This document shows, piece after piece, positions 48,858 through 61,784 of a stretch of DNA of 64,000 bases. Position 1 is the stretch's first letter. Every line of letters begins with the position of its first letter. Position numbers and translations under genes: made by a program. A model generated the notes under the pieces. It made no database searches and was not told where the DNA came from. It was given only the letters and a program-made list of their open reading frames with translations. This DNA is from Tolypeutes matacus (lineage: Eukaryota; Chordata; Mammalia; Cingulata; Chlamyphoridae), in contig JAKSZT010054565.1 in assembly GCA_026826555.1 (NCBI GenBank), forward strand, positions 1,752,186 to 1,816,185. Direction: 5' to 3'.

Positions 48858-49080
48858 ATTAATAGATTGCTCGCTATAGACCAAGACTTGCTCTAAGCAT
48901 TTCACATGCATTGGCTCATTTAACCCTCATAACAAATCCCAGGGGCTGGGGACTGTTATTACCCCATTTTACAGATAAGATAACTGAGATCAGAGAGGTT
49001 AAGGGATGTGGTTAAGCCCCCACAGCTGGGAGATGGCAGAGCCAAGATTCGAACCCAGGCATCCTGGCTCCCAGTTCTTG
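48858..49080 (-). mobile_element. MIR SINE, reverse orientation
   Basis: 'catgcattggctcatttaac', 'attaccccattttacagata', 'gatcagagaggttaagggat' and 'gattcgaacccaggcatcct' give a nearly full-length antisense MIR. Confidence 0.88.
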
Positions 49081-49239
49081 TCCTTTCTCATGTCCTCTGC
49101 TGCTCTCAGAAACAGGGTGCTTACACACATAGAGAACCTACAGCTTGCCATGCACCGAGAGATGGAGACCATCAAGCTGGGTGGAAAACCCCTTTTAAAA
49201 GCAACAGGGAAAGGTTGCTGTAGAGATAGAGAGTGGAAT

Positions 49240-50765
49240 GCCAGAAAGAACTAACCAAAGGAAAGCTGATATTGTGATAGTATTAACAGATAAAGTGGAA
49301 TTCAAAGGAAAAAGCACAAATAGGGGTAAGGAGTGGCATGATATAATGAGAAAAAGGCCAACCCAAAAAGAAAGTATAATAATTAAGAACATGTAGGCAA
49401 CTAACAACAGAACCTCAAAACACATAACACAAAAACCAGCAGTTTTGTGGAAAATGAACAAATCTACCATGAGAGGAAGAGTTTAACAGATCTAACTCAG
49501 AAATGGAAATATCAAGCCAATAAAAAAATTAGCAAAGATATAGAAGATTTGAAGAACACGATTTCAAGATTGATTTTATATGTACATGTGTGTGTATTTA
49601 CATATGCGTGTATATATGTATGATTATATTCATATATATACCCTTATAACCAGCAAATAGAGAAGAAACATTAATTTCAAGTACACGTGAAACATTTATG
49701 AAAACTGACCACATACCACATATCAGGTTACAATATAATTCAAGGAACTATTATTATACAGAACATTTTTTGACCACATGCACTTAAATTTAAAATGACA
49801 GATAAACTCCATATTTCATAAATCTTAAGATGCACTTTTTTACACTATCTCTGAAACCAAGATGCATATTACAAGTGTTATAGTTTAACTAGCATTGTCT
49901 TTTTTTCTGTAATAGTACATAAAATAATGGTGTATGTTACAATCAGCGGTATTTTAGATTTCAAGAAAACATGGTAGTTTTTAAAAACTGCATGGATATG
50001 TTACTACATAACTAGAGAATAATAACAAAAGAAAAATAAAAGATTTTAAAATCATCTCCTGAATACCTCTCTTGTATCAAAGAGAATATAAAAATAGCAA
50101 TTTTAGACTACGAAAAATTATGGGAATGACAATTTATGTATACCAAAACTTATGCAGTCTGTCCAAAACTGTACTCAGAGGAATCTTTATAGTTTAAGTG
50201 TTTTATTCTTCAAGAAGAAACATAAATGACATGGACATTTAATTTAAGAAATTAAAAAAAAGAGCAAGAAAATAAATCTTAAAGGATTAAAGATAAATGG
50301 AGGAAGTAGTGATTTTTAAAAGAGTTCAATAGTAGGAAGAATACATAAATTCAACATCTTTTTCTTAGAAAAGGCCAATAAAATAGACAAACTACTGGTA
50401 AAATCTTATCAAGAAAGAGAAAAACATTAATGAGAAAGATATACAATCAGAGATGCAAGAAAAATTATTAAAACAAGAGAATGCCACATGAAATTCTATC
50501 TAATAAATTTTAAAATCTTGATTAAATGTATGATAGTCTAGGGAAGCAAAAGTTACACATACTGTTTTAAGAAGTAGAAAAGCTGAATAGAAATTAAGTG
50601 TGGAAAACAATCACACACACACATCCTGCCCTAACGCATTGTCCTCAGAAAGCTTTCACCAAAAAATGTTAAGCCTTCAAGGAACAGAAATTTTCTATGC
50701 TATTTAAAATGTTCCACAGCATAAATTAAGGAGAGAAACTTCCTAACTGATTTTATGAATAACAC
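49240..50765 (+). mobile_element. Degraded L1M ORF2 fragment(s)
   Basis: AT-rich, all frames broken. Phrases such as 'gaccacataccacatatcag', 'tactcagaggaatctttata', 'aggccaataaaatagacaaa' and 'aaaggattaaagataaatgg' occur in L1M ORF2 order. A TA/TG-rich stretch lies at 49575-49635. Confidence 0.6.
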
Positions 50766-50769
50766 ATAA

Positions 50770-52070
50770 CCCTGACACCAAACCCTTCCAAAGATGAAAC
50801 AAAAAATAAAGCCATGGACCAATCCTGCTTGTCACTGGAGATAGAAAAAAATCCTACAAAAAGAGTTCATGGCAGGCACACACAGGCCCAACCACCACTC
50901 ACCACCCCCAGCTCCAAATGCATAGAAATGCTGGATAAAATATAACATAAAATAATTAGAGACATAGTTGAGCTCGAAGGAAAGGAAATCCTCAGGAGTA
51001 AAAAGTGAAGAGATATGGGCGCTGGGGCAGCTAACTGTCAGCTGGGGCCCCAGCGGCTCTGAAGGGCAGATGGTAGACCCCAGAGGCCAGGGCATGGGGC
51101 TTTGGTGTCCACAAAGAGACCGGAGGTGAAGCCTGGTCCCTAATGAAATGAGGAACTGGAACTGAGCTCCTGCACAGAGCTAGGATTCTGGAAACAGAGG
51201 CTAGAAAATTCAACACCTGTTTGAGGGAAAGTGCAACAGGGCTGGGGTGGGAGGAAGCCTTCCAGAAAGAAAGGAAACCCCAAGTCTGCACTATGGCCGT
51301 GGAGTCCAAATTCATACTACACGTGTGGTACTAGAATCACTATCCAAAGAAATAATGGGAGGTGGGGCGGGATTGGGTGTCACCCATGGGAGCTCTCATA
51401 AGAAACAATTTTTAAAATGTTCTGAAGCAACACTTTCACAATCCAGATGGCACAGGGCTACCATTTTTTTAAAAAAAATCACCAACCTTAAATTAGTTTG
51501 GATGATTTTTGCTTCCCTAGAATATCATATAGAAATTACAGTCCACCCAAGGAAATGATTCACCATGAGGGAAAATCAGCTGATAAACAAACAGAAGGAT
51601 TAACACCCCATGAACTTGAGTTAAGAGGAAAAAAACCTGAAAAGAAGATAACTATGTTTAAATTAAGCAAGTAAAAGCATAAAAAACAGTAATGAAACAA
51701 CAGGAAACTACAAAAACAAGCATGTCAATTTGAAAGATTTCCATAAACTTTCCAGAAATGAAAATGGAAGGTGGAAATTAAAAATACAATACAAGGGTTT
51801 AATAGCAGATCAATGAGTAAACTAGGAGATTTGGTGACCTAGAAGATAAATCTGACATAACCACCCAGAATGATTACGTGGAAAATATGAAACTGAGGTT
51901 AAGAGGAAGAAAATAGAATGAAAAGGTCTAAAATCATTCTAAAAATCATGGAGATTCTGGTAGAAATGCACTGCCCCCCCTCCAGGGAATGCACCCCCAG
52001 AAGACTTACTATAACAACCACAGGATGAGGATGCTAGCATCAGGACAAGTTCTGAAGCATTCTGGGTACA
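50770..52070 (+). mobile_element. L1M 5' UTR-like segment
   Basis: 'gaaatgctggataaaatata', 'aaggaaatcctcagg', 'ggtgaagcctggtccctaat', 'ggaactggaactgagctcct' and 'gaaagtgcaacagggctggg' recall the 5' region of old L1M elements. A new L1 copy would therefore begin here. Subfamily not assigned. Confidence 0.55.
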
Positions 52071-52074
52071 CTAA

Positions 52075-52315
52075 TAACTAAGATTTACATAGGGCTGACT
52101 ATGTGCTAGGTACTATTTAAGAACATTACATAAATTAACTCATTTAATTCTCACAACAACCTAAGAGTTTGGTAATATCATTATCCCCAATTTATAGACA
52201 TAAATTGTGCCTAGTACATAAACTGAGACATAGAGTGTTTAAGTAATTCTCCCAAGCTATTAAATGTTGGAATCAGCATCACATCAGAGTCCATGTTTTT
52301 AACCACCTGTGCCAT
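52075..52315 (-). mobile_element. MIR SINE, reverse orientation
   Basis: 'gactatgtgctaggtactat', 'aactcatttaattctcacaa' and 'cattatccccaatttataga' give antisense MIR, inside L1-derived sequence. Confidence 0.8.
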
Positions 52316-52339
52316 ATTTCCCTTCATACGTGTGACCAG

Positions 52340-54393
52340 CATATCAAAGGCAAACACAGAGAACAAGGAAGAGGGACTATTTGAAAAGAAAATGATCAAA
52401 AGTTTTGCAGAACTAAAGAGAGCCACTCGTCCTCATATTGAAGAAATCCTTCAACTTCCAAGCAGGAGAATAAATATATATATATACCTAGATACATCTC
52501 AGTGAAGCTAAACAATGTCAAAAGAAAGAGAAAACCACAAAAACAACCAGAGAGAAAGACATCATTCACAAAGGACTGGATGGCTTCTCTGAAGAGTAGT
52601 GAAGACCAGAATACAAGGAAATAAGGTCTTCAAAGTGCTAAAGGAAAATAAGTATCACCCCAGAATTCTATACCCTGTCAACTATTAAAAGCAAAATAAA
52701 TGAACAAAGGCCAAGAGAGCTTACGCAAGTCTTCACTGAAAGAATCACTAAAGGGTTATGTAAGGAAGTTGGAAATGGAACACAGAAAGAAGTAGGATGC
52801 ATAAGCAAGGGTGAGCAAACAATTTGACAAGGAGCTGTAAATCTAAATGATCATTAATTGTAATTAATAATAACAATGATAAAATATTAGGGAGTTTATA
52901 AACAATTCTGTGCTAAAATTAGACAACAAAAGATGTGAGATGAGAGTGTGATCAGAATCAAAGTGTTCTAAGGTTGTTGTTCTGTTTTGAAGGAAGGTAG
53001 AGGTTTTTATTTAATACATACTGTGTTAAACCAAGCATACATATTAAAAATGTAGACATAAATCACCGAAAGAATGAAAAATAGATTATATGACTTGCAA
53101 ACCAGTAGAGGGAGTAAAAAGGAATACAGTTCAGTCATTCTTCTAGAAAGCAGAAAAGATTAAAAAAATAAACAATGAAAAAGTAAGGTAAGTAGAAAAC
53201 ACATACTCTAACAGAAACACCAATAACAACAAAAATTGAAAACATTAAATTTGTTATGAGAGACACTTCTCAAACATGATGATGGAGAACTGCTCAAAAT
53301 GAAGAGATACTAAAAACATATACTATACAAATGCTAACCAAGAAAAAGTTGTTATATTAATAAAAGCCAAAAAGCATTTTGGGGATTAAGAGGATTAATA
53401 ACACAAAGAAAAACAGAGTAATTCACCAGGAAGATATAACAATCTTGAGCCCATATGCCTCTAAAAATATTGCCTTAAAAAACAAAAAAGACAAAATTAC
53501 AAGGAAAAATCAAACGTGAAATAAATTCTTAAACATACTGGGAGATTTTAACACACCTCCCTTTGAAATGTATATATTAAGTAGCCAAAAAATTAAGGAT
53601 ATAGAAGATACAAACAATACACTTAATAAGACTGAGCTAAAGAATGTGTATATATAATTCTGCATCCAACAATTAGAAGATATGTATTATTTTCAAACAT
53701 AATGAAACAAAAAATGGCCATATATTAACCAGGACACAAAGTAATGCTCAAGAAAAGTTAAAGAATTGATAGCATGCAAATCACCGTCTCTGACTACAAT
53801 GTAATAAAATTGGAAATCGATATTTTAAAAAGCAGAAAAGAAAAATATACCCTTGAAAATGTTTAAGATTCTAAATAATTCATGAGTCAAAGAAATTATA
53901 AAATTTCTGGTTATTGAGCAAATGGTACAAACAGTACATAAAATAATTACATAAACCAACTCTATTGATATATAATCTCTAAACCATCACATAATGACTT
54001 GATATTTGAATATCTATTAATATAATTTATTGTATCAATAACTCAAAGGAGAAAAATCATGCTTATCACCAAACAGGTTAAATACATTTGAAAAACTGGA
54101 GTCCTCAATTATTTATAAATACTAGTAATACAGGATACTTTTTAAAAAGTTTAGAAATCTCATCCCCATACATAGCAGCATCATAGATGATGAAACATTT
54201 AAGTCAGGAAGAAAATAAAGGAAGCCCATTATCACCACCGTTATTTAACATTGTTCTAGAAACACGAATGCAATTAGAAAAGAAAATTAAATGGAAAGAA
54301 TAAATGTTAGAAAGGATTATCAATATTTGCAGCTGACATTATTTTCTTCCCCCCCAAATTTAACAAGAATAAAAATTGTTTTAAAAAAATAAG
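52340..54393 (+). mobile_element. L1M ORF1-region to ORF2 reverse transcriptase, degraded
   Basis: 52340-52760 matches the L1M ORF1 region ('aagtgctaaaggaaaataag', 'ccagaattctataccctgtc'). 53690-53900 is endonuclease/spacer, and 54225-54350 is reverse transcriptase ('ccattatcaccaccgttatt'). The catalytic motif reads F-A-A-D (from 54325), so it is dead. The copy continues at 55041 after a 618-base insertion. Confidence 0.75.
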
Positions 54394-54422
54394 ATTTTAT
54401 AAATATGGGCGGTTCTAAGATC

Positions 54423-54822
54423 TAAGATGAAAATGTCTTGAAATGGACTGAGCTGATGACAGCACAACTCTGTGCCACTGAGTATACACTTTGGATGGAT
54501 TGTACAAGGCAGGGGACTGTATAACAGTGAATCAAACACATGGTGAATGATGGACTGTGGTTAACAGTACAAATATGAGAACATTCTCTCCTAAACTATA
54601 ACAAATATTCAATACTAATACATGGTGTTAATAACAGGATGGTTTATGGGAAAATACATCAAATATAAGTTATGGACTATAGATAGCAGTAATATTGTGA
54701 TGGTGTTCTTTCATCATTTGTAACAAATGTATCACAACAATGTAAGGTGGTAGTGGGGTGTATGGGAATCCTGTATGGTATGCATGTTATTTAAAATTTT
54801 GAAATAAAAAATAAATGGTAAA
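54423..54822 (+). mobile_element. Xenarthran L1 3' UTR copy inserted in older L1
   Basis: Carries the repeated 3' UTR phrases 'gatggactgtggttaacagt', 'aactataacaaatattcaat', 'tgtaacaaatgtatcacaac' and 'gggaatcctgtatgg', with a short A-rich end. Related to the 3' UTR of the L1 ending at 10579. Confidence 0.8.
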
Positions 54823-55040
54823 AAAAGAAGGCCCCATAACTCCCTTTTCCCCAATTCCAATTATATCCTTTTCCTTTCAATCCAGAGGTAAACACGATCC
54901 TGAATTTTTGGTTAATTATTCCTTTGCTTCCTTTTGTGGCTCTACCAACTGCATATATATCCATAAACATATTTAACTTTGCCTGTTCTTGAAGTTCAAA
55001 TAAATGGAACCATACTGTATGGCTTTTCTGTGAAAATAAT
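54823..55040 (-). mobile_element. L1M 3'-end fragment, reverse orientation
   Basis: 'tttgcctgttcttgaagttc' and 'aaataaatggaaccatactg' are antisense to the old L1 3' region. Lies within the same duplication-flanked insert as the preceding 3' UTR copy. Confidence 0.6.
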
Positions 55041-56470
55041 ATTTTATAAATATGGGCAGTTATAAGATCAACATAAAGTCAACAGCTTTCCTTTACACTG
55101 GCAATAACTAGTTAAAATGTGTAATAGAAAAAGATTCCATTCACAATAGCAATACAAACATGTAAGAATTAGTTATATGAGAAATTTATAGGGACTCCAT
55201 GAAGAAAACTACTACATTCTACTGAGGAGCACAATGGAAGACTTGACTTACACTACATACAAAAATTAACTCAAAATGGATCATGGACCTAAATATAAAA
55301 GCCAAACTATAAAACCCTTAGAAGAAAAGATGGAAATAAATCTTCATAACCTTGAGTAAAGCAAGGCCTTCTTAGACATAATACCAAAAGCACAAGCAAC
55401 CAAGGAAAAAATAGATAGATTGGACTTGATCAAAACTAAAAAGTTTTGTGATACAAATGATATCAAGAAAGTGAAAAGATAACCCAAAGAATGGAAGAAA
55501 ATACTTGTTAATCATATATCTTACATGAAACGTGTCCAGAATACATAAAGAATACTTACAACTCAATAATAAAAAGACAAACCATTCAATTTAAAAATGG
55601 GCACAAAAATAAATAAATAAAAATAAATAAAAATGGGCAAAGGATTTGAATACACACTTCTCCAAAGATATACAAATGGCCAATAAGCACATGAAAAGAT
55701 GCTCAGCATCACTAGTTATTAGGGAAATGCAAATCAAAACTACAATGAGATACTGCTTCACATCCATTGGGATGGCTATAATCAAAAAGACACTAACAAG
55801 TGTTGGCAAGGGAGTGGAGAAATTAGAACTCTCATACATTGCTAGTGGGAATGTAAAATGGAGCAGTTGCTTTGGAAATCTGTCTGGTAGTTCCTCAAAA
55901 TGTTAAGCATAGACATATGAAAGGGCCCAGCAATTCCACTGCTAGGTATATACCCAAGAGAAATGAAAATACATGCCCACAATCAACTTGTACACGAATG
56001 CTTATAGTAGCACTACTCACAACAGTCAATCGGTAGAAACAACCTAAATGTCCATCAATTGATAAATAATAAGTAAAGTATGGTATAGCCATACAATAAA
56101 TATTATTTAGGCATAAAAAGGAAATGAGGTGCTGATTCATGCTACCACATGAATGAACCTTGAAAACAATATGCTAAGTGAAAGAAGCAAGACATAAGAC
56201 CACATATTGTATGATTCCATTTATATGAAGTGTTTAGAACAGAAATATTTATCAAGACAGAAAGTAAATCAGTGGTTGCCTAGGACCAGGGAGGTGGGAA
56301 TGGAGAGGGACTGCTAACAGGTGCGGGGTTTCTTTTGGGGATGATGAAAATGTTCTGGAATTGACTGTGGTGTGGGTTACACAATTCTGTGAACTTACTA
56401 AAAAACATGGAATTATACACTTTAAATGGCTGTATGGCATGGTATGTGATTATATCTTAATAAAGCCACT
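55041..56470 (+). mobile_element. L1M ORF2 C-terminal part and 3' UTR (continuation)
   Basis: Resumes the L1 reading after the insertion ('tacactggcaataactagtt', 'aattaactcaaaatggatca', 'ataagcacatgaaaagatgc', 'gcaattccactgctaggtat', 'ggaattatacactttaaatg'). Ends near 'cttaataaagccact'. An internal AAAT-rich stretch (55604-55634) duplicates 'aaaatgggca'. Confidence 0.88.
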
Positions 56471-57103
56471 GAGAGAGAGAAAGAACTTCCAGCTTCCAAT
56501 TACTTTTCTGCACCCACTGTTCTGCCTTCCCAGCTTTAGTCATAGATCAACCATCTGTGCTCATATCAATCTCTCTACTTCCACCAGATCCAATGATCTC
56601 ACACCTTCTCAAGAACTTAGCTCCAGCAATTCTCCTTTCTCTTACCTCAATTTTACACATCAAATTGGATCATTCCCATCAATAAACAAACATACTGTTA
56701 TTTCTCCTTTGCTAAAAAAACAAAACACCCTCTCAAACTCTCTTCTCTCAGCAGCTACCTCTCCATTTCTTTGCTCTCCTTTGCAGCAAAACTCCTTGAG
56801 TAATCCATATTCACAACCTCCAATTTATCTCTTCCCATTCTCTTATAAATTCATTTGCATTAGATCTTTTCCTCACCACTCCACCAAACCACTCTTGCCT
56901 GGAGTACCTTGCTGAGTCCACTGGTCAATCCTTGGTCCTTGTCCTCTCTGACATGTCACCAGCATTTGACTAAGACCACACACTTCTTCATGATACATTT
57001 TCCTTACCTGGCTTCAGGGTATAATACTCTCCTGGTTTCTTCCTACATCACTGGTCACTTCTTGGCCTGTTTTGCTGGTCGCTCTTCATTTCTTTGACTT
57101 CTT

Positions 57104-57471
57104 TTTTTTTTTAAAGACTTATTTATTCCCTCTCTCCTGTTGTTTTGCGCTCACTGTCAGCTCTCTGTGTGTTCTTCTGTGTCTGCTTGTCTTCTCTTCA
57201 GGCAGCACCAAGAACCGATCCTGGGACCTTCCAGAGTAGAGAGAGAGGTGTTCAATCTCTTGTACCACCTCAGCTCCCTGGTTTGCTGCATCTCTTATTG
57301 TCTGTCTTCTGTGTCTCTTTTTGTTGCATCATTTTGCTGTGCCAGCTCTCCACATGGTCCAGCACTCCACGCAGGCCAGCTTGCTTTACATCAGGAGGCC
57401 CGGGAATCGAACCCTGGACCTCCTATATGGTAGACAGGAGCCCAATCGCTTGAGCCACATCCTCTTCCCTT
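57104..57471 (-). mobile_element. Long two-headed DAS SINE, reverse orientation
   Basis: Reverse complement of the same long form as at 41333: a T-run, then two complementary heads ('tcaatctcttgtaccacctc' and 'caatcgcttgagccacatcc'). Diverged flanking duplications tttgacttctt and cctgatttctt. The host L2 resumes after it. Confidence 0.92.
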
Positions 57472-58204
57472 CCTGATTTCTTAATGTTAGAATATTCTAG
57501 GGCTCAGATCGTGGTCCTCTCCCAAAGTCAATCAGACTTACTGCTTTAAAAACCTTTTCTATGTGGACAACTCCCAAACTTATATTTCCAACTCTGCCCT
57601 CTCTCCAAAACTCCGGACTCATGTGTCCAACTGAATATTCAATATTTGCAGTTGGATGTGTATTACACATCTCCAATACAATATGCCCTTAATTGAACTT
57701 TTAGTCTCGATGCCCTCCAAACTCTGCTCCACCCTGTCTTTCCCATCTCAGCTGTGGGCAACTCCATCCTTCTAGTTGCTCAAACCAAGAGCTTTCTTTT
57801 CCTCATAACCCATCTAATGCATCAGGAAGCCCTGCTAGCTCTGCCTTCAAAATATACCTGGAACCTGACCCATTCACTCCACCTCCACTGCTATCATTTT
57901 GGCTCAGACATCATCTTTCACTGCCAGCTCACTTTTGTCCTTCCTCATGGCACCAATAAAAGAGTGAACCTTTGAAAACATAATTTCAATCACAGCACTC
58001 CTGTTCAAAACCCTGCAATGGCTCCCTATCTCATCCAGGGTTAAGTCAAATCCCTTACCCTACCCTGCAAGGTACAAACCATCTGTCTGCCCGCCTCCTT
58101 GATGAGATCTCTGTGACATCATCTCCGGCGGCTCTCCTCCTAGCCCTCGAACACGCCATAGCACCTTTCACTAGGTGGGTGTCTGGAACAACCCTCACCA
58201 AGAT

Positions 58205-58405
58205 CAGGGTTTCTCAACCTCTGAGCTGGTGACATGTTGGACCAGATGCTTCTTTGTGGTCGAGGCTATCCTGTGCATGGCGGAACGTCTAATAGCATCC
58301 CTGGCCTCTACCCACCGGAGGCCCCACAGTCATAACAATCAAAAATGTGTCTAGGCATTGCCAAATTCCCCTGGGGGCACAATCACCCCAGGCTGAGAAC
58401 CCCTG
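58205..58405 (+). mobile_element. MER5A-like hAT DNA transposon
   Basis: Termini cagggtttctcaacc and ctgagaacccctg. Interior phrases 'gcatccctggcctctaccca' and 'aggcattgccaaattcccc' match MER5A. The 8-bp flanks (accaagat/gcccagac) are diverged. Sits inside the L2 copy. Confidence 0.88.
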
Positions 58406-58699
58406 GCCCAGACCATCTGCATTCTGCCTCTCTCACATCCCTCAAAGCTCACCTTCTCCAGGAGGCCCACCCTGAACATCCTTTTAGTTCTTTGACCCAT
58501 GCCCCTCTCCCCCACCCCACACTGAAAGAATTGGCTCATTCATCACATTTAGTGTTTGCCATCTGGCTCCAGAGCGATTGGGCTGCTCCTCTGCTTCGTT
58601 TCCTGATGGATCCTTTGACACTACTCGTGGCACCAGTACTTACAACAGTGCCTGGCACACAGTGGATTCTCAATAAGGATTTGCTGAATAAATGGATCC

Positions 58700-59265
58700 G
58701 AAGCCTCGATTTGGTAATATATAATAAATACAGCAAAGACATTGATTTAATCTCTAAATTTTCCTTAATTTATCTGCACATGAAACACAATTTCAATACA
58801 AATCTCTCTTGAAAATCATTTGAAATTTGACCCAATATTTCTAAAGTGCACCTAAAAGAATAAAAAATGTGATATTGCTCAAGAATAATAATGATAGAAC
58901 ATAGACTATGGGAGGTACTTTGAAAAACCAAAGGAGGGGAAAGGAGGTTGCAAGTGTGGGGTGGGGGAGGAGGGGATGGGTCGAAGAACTAAAAGTGTGG
59001 TCAGGATGGGCCTCCCCCAGGAGCAGGACTGGGTGGGAAGGGTTGAGCCAAGTGACTGTGGGGTTTATTATACCTTATTTTATTATGCTTTTTTAAGCTC
59101 CATACATGTCTTACTATGATTTTCTTAAATAATTTTAAAAATCAATAAGCGTGCCCCTCCTTCACGTAGTAGATTGACTAGGATTAAGAAAACGAAGATT
59201 CCCAGTGTTAGTGTGACTATGAGAAAAAATAAAAGAGGCACACTCAGGGACTACTGGCTTAAAAG
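58700..59265. other. Unique non-coding sequence
   Basis: Includes a purine-rich, G-run stretch (58910-59040). No gene recognised. Confidence 0.35.
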
Positions 59266-59269
59266 TAGG

Positions 59270-59642
59270 TAGGATCTTTCTGGAAGGTGATTTGTGGGGA
59301 TGTTTTAAAAACTTGAAAACCCTGCATAGAGCTTCAAGCCAATAATTCCACTTCTAGGAACTTATCCCGAAATTACACAAAGAATGCTCATATCAACTTT
59401 CTTTATAAAACTGAAAACAAAAATGAAAACCACCGACAGGGAACTGGTTATATAAATTATAATAAATTCAGACGAAAGAAGGCCATGCAGGTGTCAAAAG
59501 CAGGATGGAAACAGATCCATCCCCACAGAAAGGCATCTGTGGTGCACAAAGTGATTAAACAGGTTATATGCGGTATGCATAAAGATAATTGCATTTTTAT
59601 AAACTGATCATAATTTATGAGTTTACGGACACAAAATGATAC
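59270..59642 (+). mobile_element. L1M 3' end fragment
   Basis: 'caataattccacttctagga', 'acttatcccgaaattacaca' and 'gggaactggttatataaatt' follow an old L1 tail in order. Confidence 0.7.
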
Positions 59643-59644
59643 AA

Positions 59645-60220
59645 ACATAAAACACCTTCTCCCTGCAGAGATGCTGCAGATCCGGAAGGCTGCCCGGGGT
59701 AGGGAGACTTTTATTACCTCCTTTCTGCTCTTTTTAAGGCATTTCTGCAGGGACTTTCTAAGACTCGAGAAGGCGGAGGCAGGAACTCGGTGGTGAGGTC
59801 CCTCAGATGTGGGGATGGGGTAAGGGTCAGTCCTCTCTGCTACCCACTTGACCTGGTTGAGTCCAGCCAGCAGCCCAGAGATGAGGACTTTGCCCCCCTA
59901 CCTGGCCAACTGGGAGGTCCCCACACAGGGACCACAGCCTGGCAGTGCTGAGCCCCCCAACAGCTCCGCAGCTGTGGCCTGTGGTCTTGGCCATTGCCTT
60001 CCCCTTCCAGGGCTCTGTCCAGGCCCTCGGCACCAGGCCCTCACCCTCCAGGAGGAAAACTGCCCACCTCATCAATGAAGGCTTTGGGCTCCGAATTCCC
60101 CAGGCTCAGAACTCAAATGCAGTCTAGAGATTTTCTTGGGTTCGTGTAAGGCTTTCGTTTTAAATTTGGAATTAGTCTCCAGAATTTAGAAGGGAAGAAA
60201 TGTCATATAAAAACCCACCA
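59645..60220. other. Unique non-coding sequence
   Basis: No gene or repeat recognised. Confidence 0.35.
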
Positions 60221-60221
60221 G

Positions 60222-60440
60222 TTGGGGAAGGGATGTAGCTCAAGTGGTTGAGCCCCAGCTTCCCACGTATGAGGTCCTGGGTTCGATCCCTGGTACCTCC
60301 TAAAAACAAACAAAAACAAACTAAAAAACCAACTTTCACTGGGGAGCAGCTGTAGAGCCTGCTTCCCAAGTATGAGGTCCTGGGCTCAATCCCCGGTACC
60401 TCCTAAAAAAATAAAATAAAATAATTAAATTAAAAAAAAA
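60222..60440 (+). mobile_element. Two-headed DAS SINE; second head lacks its A box
   Basis: First monomer 60224-60335 has full A and B boxes. The second (60341-60440) has lost about 17 bases covering the A box ('gcagctgtagagcctgcttc') but keeps the B box and A-rich tail. Possible flanking duplications aaaacccacca (60210-60220) and aaaaccaacct (60439-60449). Confidence 0.85.
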
Positions 60441-60449
60441 AACCAACCT

Positions 60450-61770
60450 ACCTGTTCTTGAAGATTGGGAGCACCTGGCCACCCTGGGCCCCCACCCCTC
60501 ACTGCGCTGACGGCTGGAGCCGTGTCCCATTGCCCCTTCGGCAGGGGGCCCAGCTCCCAGGCCTCCCAGCCTGCACCTGGCCTGGCCCTGAGGAGCCCAT
60601 GGCCCAGGCAGGCTGTCTTCCACCCTGTGCTGCCTTGGCCTCCCGGGTTGATCCCTCTCTTTCTCTCCCACCCATGAACAAGAGTTGCCAGGCCCCTTCT
60701 TGCGCCCCCATCCTCAGCTGGGGTAACAAGCGCCGACCTACCCCCTTCTCTGCCCTGCCCCTTCAGGACCCCAGGGTTTTCTTCACAGAAAATCCCTCCA
60801 AGCCTGCCCCACCCAGAGCCAGAGAGCTGACCCACTGCGGAGGGGTACGGGGGAGCCCCGCGTCCCTGCTGCTGCTCGTCCTACCCAGAGGGACCCGACT
60901 GGGGCCAAGCACTCCGTCAGCACCTCACCCCAGCCCTGGGCTCCAGAAGGGAACATGGAGCAGAAAACAATCCTGGGCCTGGGCGACTCTGATCCCAGCA
61001 AGAAAGAACTCCCTTAGCAGACAGAAACCCATCAGAACCAGGGTCTTGGGGTACGTTTTCTGGAAACTCCCAAGTGAAGCACGGGGAACGAAGATTGTAC
61101 TAAGATCTCCCTAACCTATAGGGAAGTGTGGAAGGCAAGAGCAGACAAAGGGAGAAGCCGGTCCCACAGGGTGCTTAGGAGCTGGGACAGCCCTTCGGGG
61201 TTACCCAAACTGAGGCAAGGGGACCGGGACTTTGCACCCTACGTCAGCCAGTTATCCAACGAAGGATGGCCGCATCCTTGGGCAAGGAGCATCCCCGAGG
61301 ACAAGGGCAGTTTTCGGGGTGGGGGGGCACAGCCCGGAGGTCAGGAGCAGATATTCCCAGCACCCCAGGTGGGGCCCACAAGAGTCAGGCTGCACACCCC
61401 CCAGGCATGCCCACTCCCAGGGGCCATCGGGGAGAGTCCTAGGGGAGGGGGCCAGGCCTGAGTGCACGAAGGCTGCCCTGCTTAAGGACGGAGGGTCCCC
61501 AGAGATCCCCTCTCCCCACGGGGGCGCTCTCTTGGGCAAGGCCGTGGAGGAAGGGCTGGAAACGAGAGGAGAGTGCTGAAAACTCAGTCACATCCCTGTC
61601 ATTGATTTGAAACAGAACATTAATTCTGTCATTAGAGTCCATTTCAATTTTGTAATAACATAAAAAGTTAAGAGTCTAATTTATTCATACAAATCTTGTT
61701 AGCATCCAATTTCCACATAATGTAACATATTCCTTAAAAAGCTGACAAAGCAGGAGAAATTTAAAACATT
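60450..61770. other. Unique non-coding sequence
   Basis: GC-rich; includes a nine-G run at 61319-61327. No gene supported despite a 218-codon open frame at 60458-61114. Confidence 0.4.
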
Positions 61771-61784
61771 GAAAAGACATGCAG

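Larger units (their letters stand above)
56490..58695 (+). mobile_element. L2 LINE, ORF2 end plus 3' UTR, interrupted
   Basis: Long L2 copy. Motif order includes 'aaaaaaacaaaacaccctct', 'gcaaaactccttgagtaat', 'ccaccaaaccactcttgcc', 'tctcctggtttcttcctaca', 'ctcccaaacttatatttcca', 'aacactcctgttcaaaac'-like text and the tail 'cagtgcctggcacacagtgg' with 'aataaatgg'. Interrupted by a DAS SINE (57104-57471) and a MER5A-like element (58205-58405). All frames broken. Confidence 0.88.

Noticed and set aside
52211..52505. Small open frames in the L1 mosaic (for example a 70-codon frame starting at 52293)
   Set aside because: They lie in MIR/L1M-derived sequence and are remnants or chance.
60458..61114. 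218-codon open frame on the plus strand
   Set aside because: GC-rich low-stop region; no domain, and overlapping minus-strand frames are equally long.
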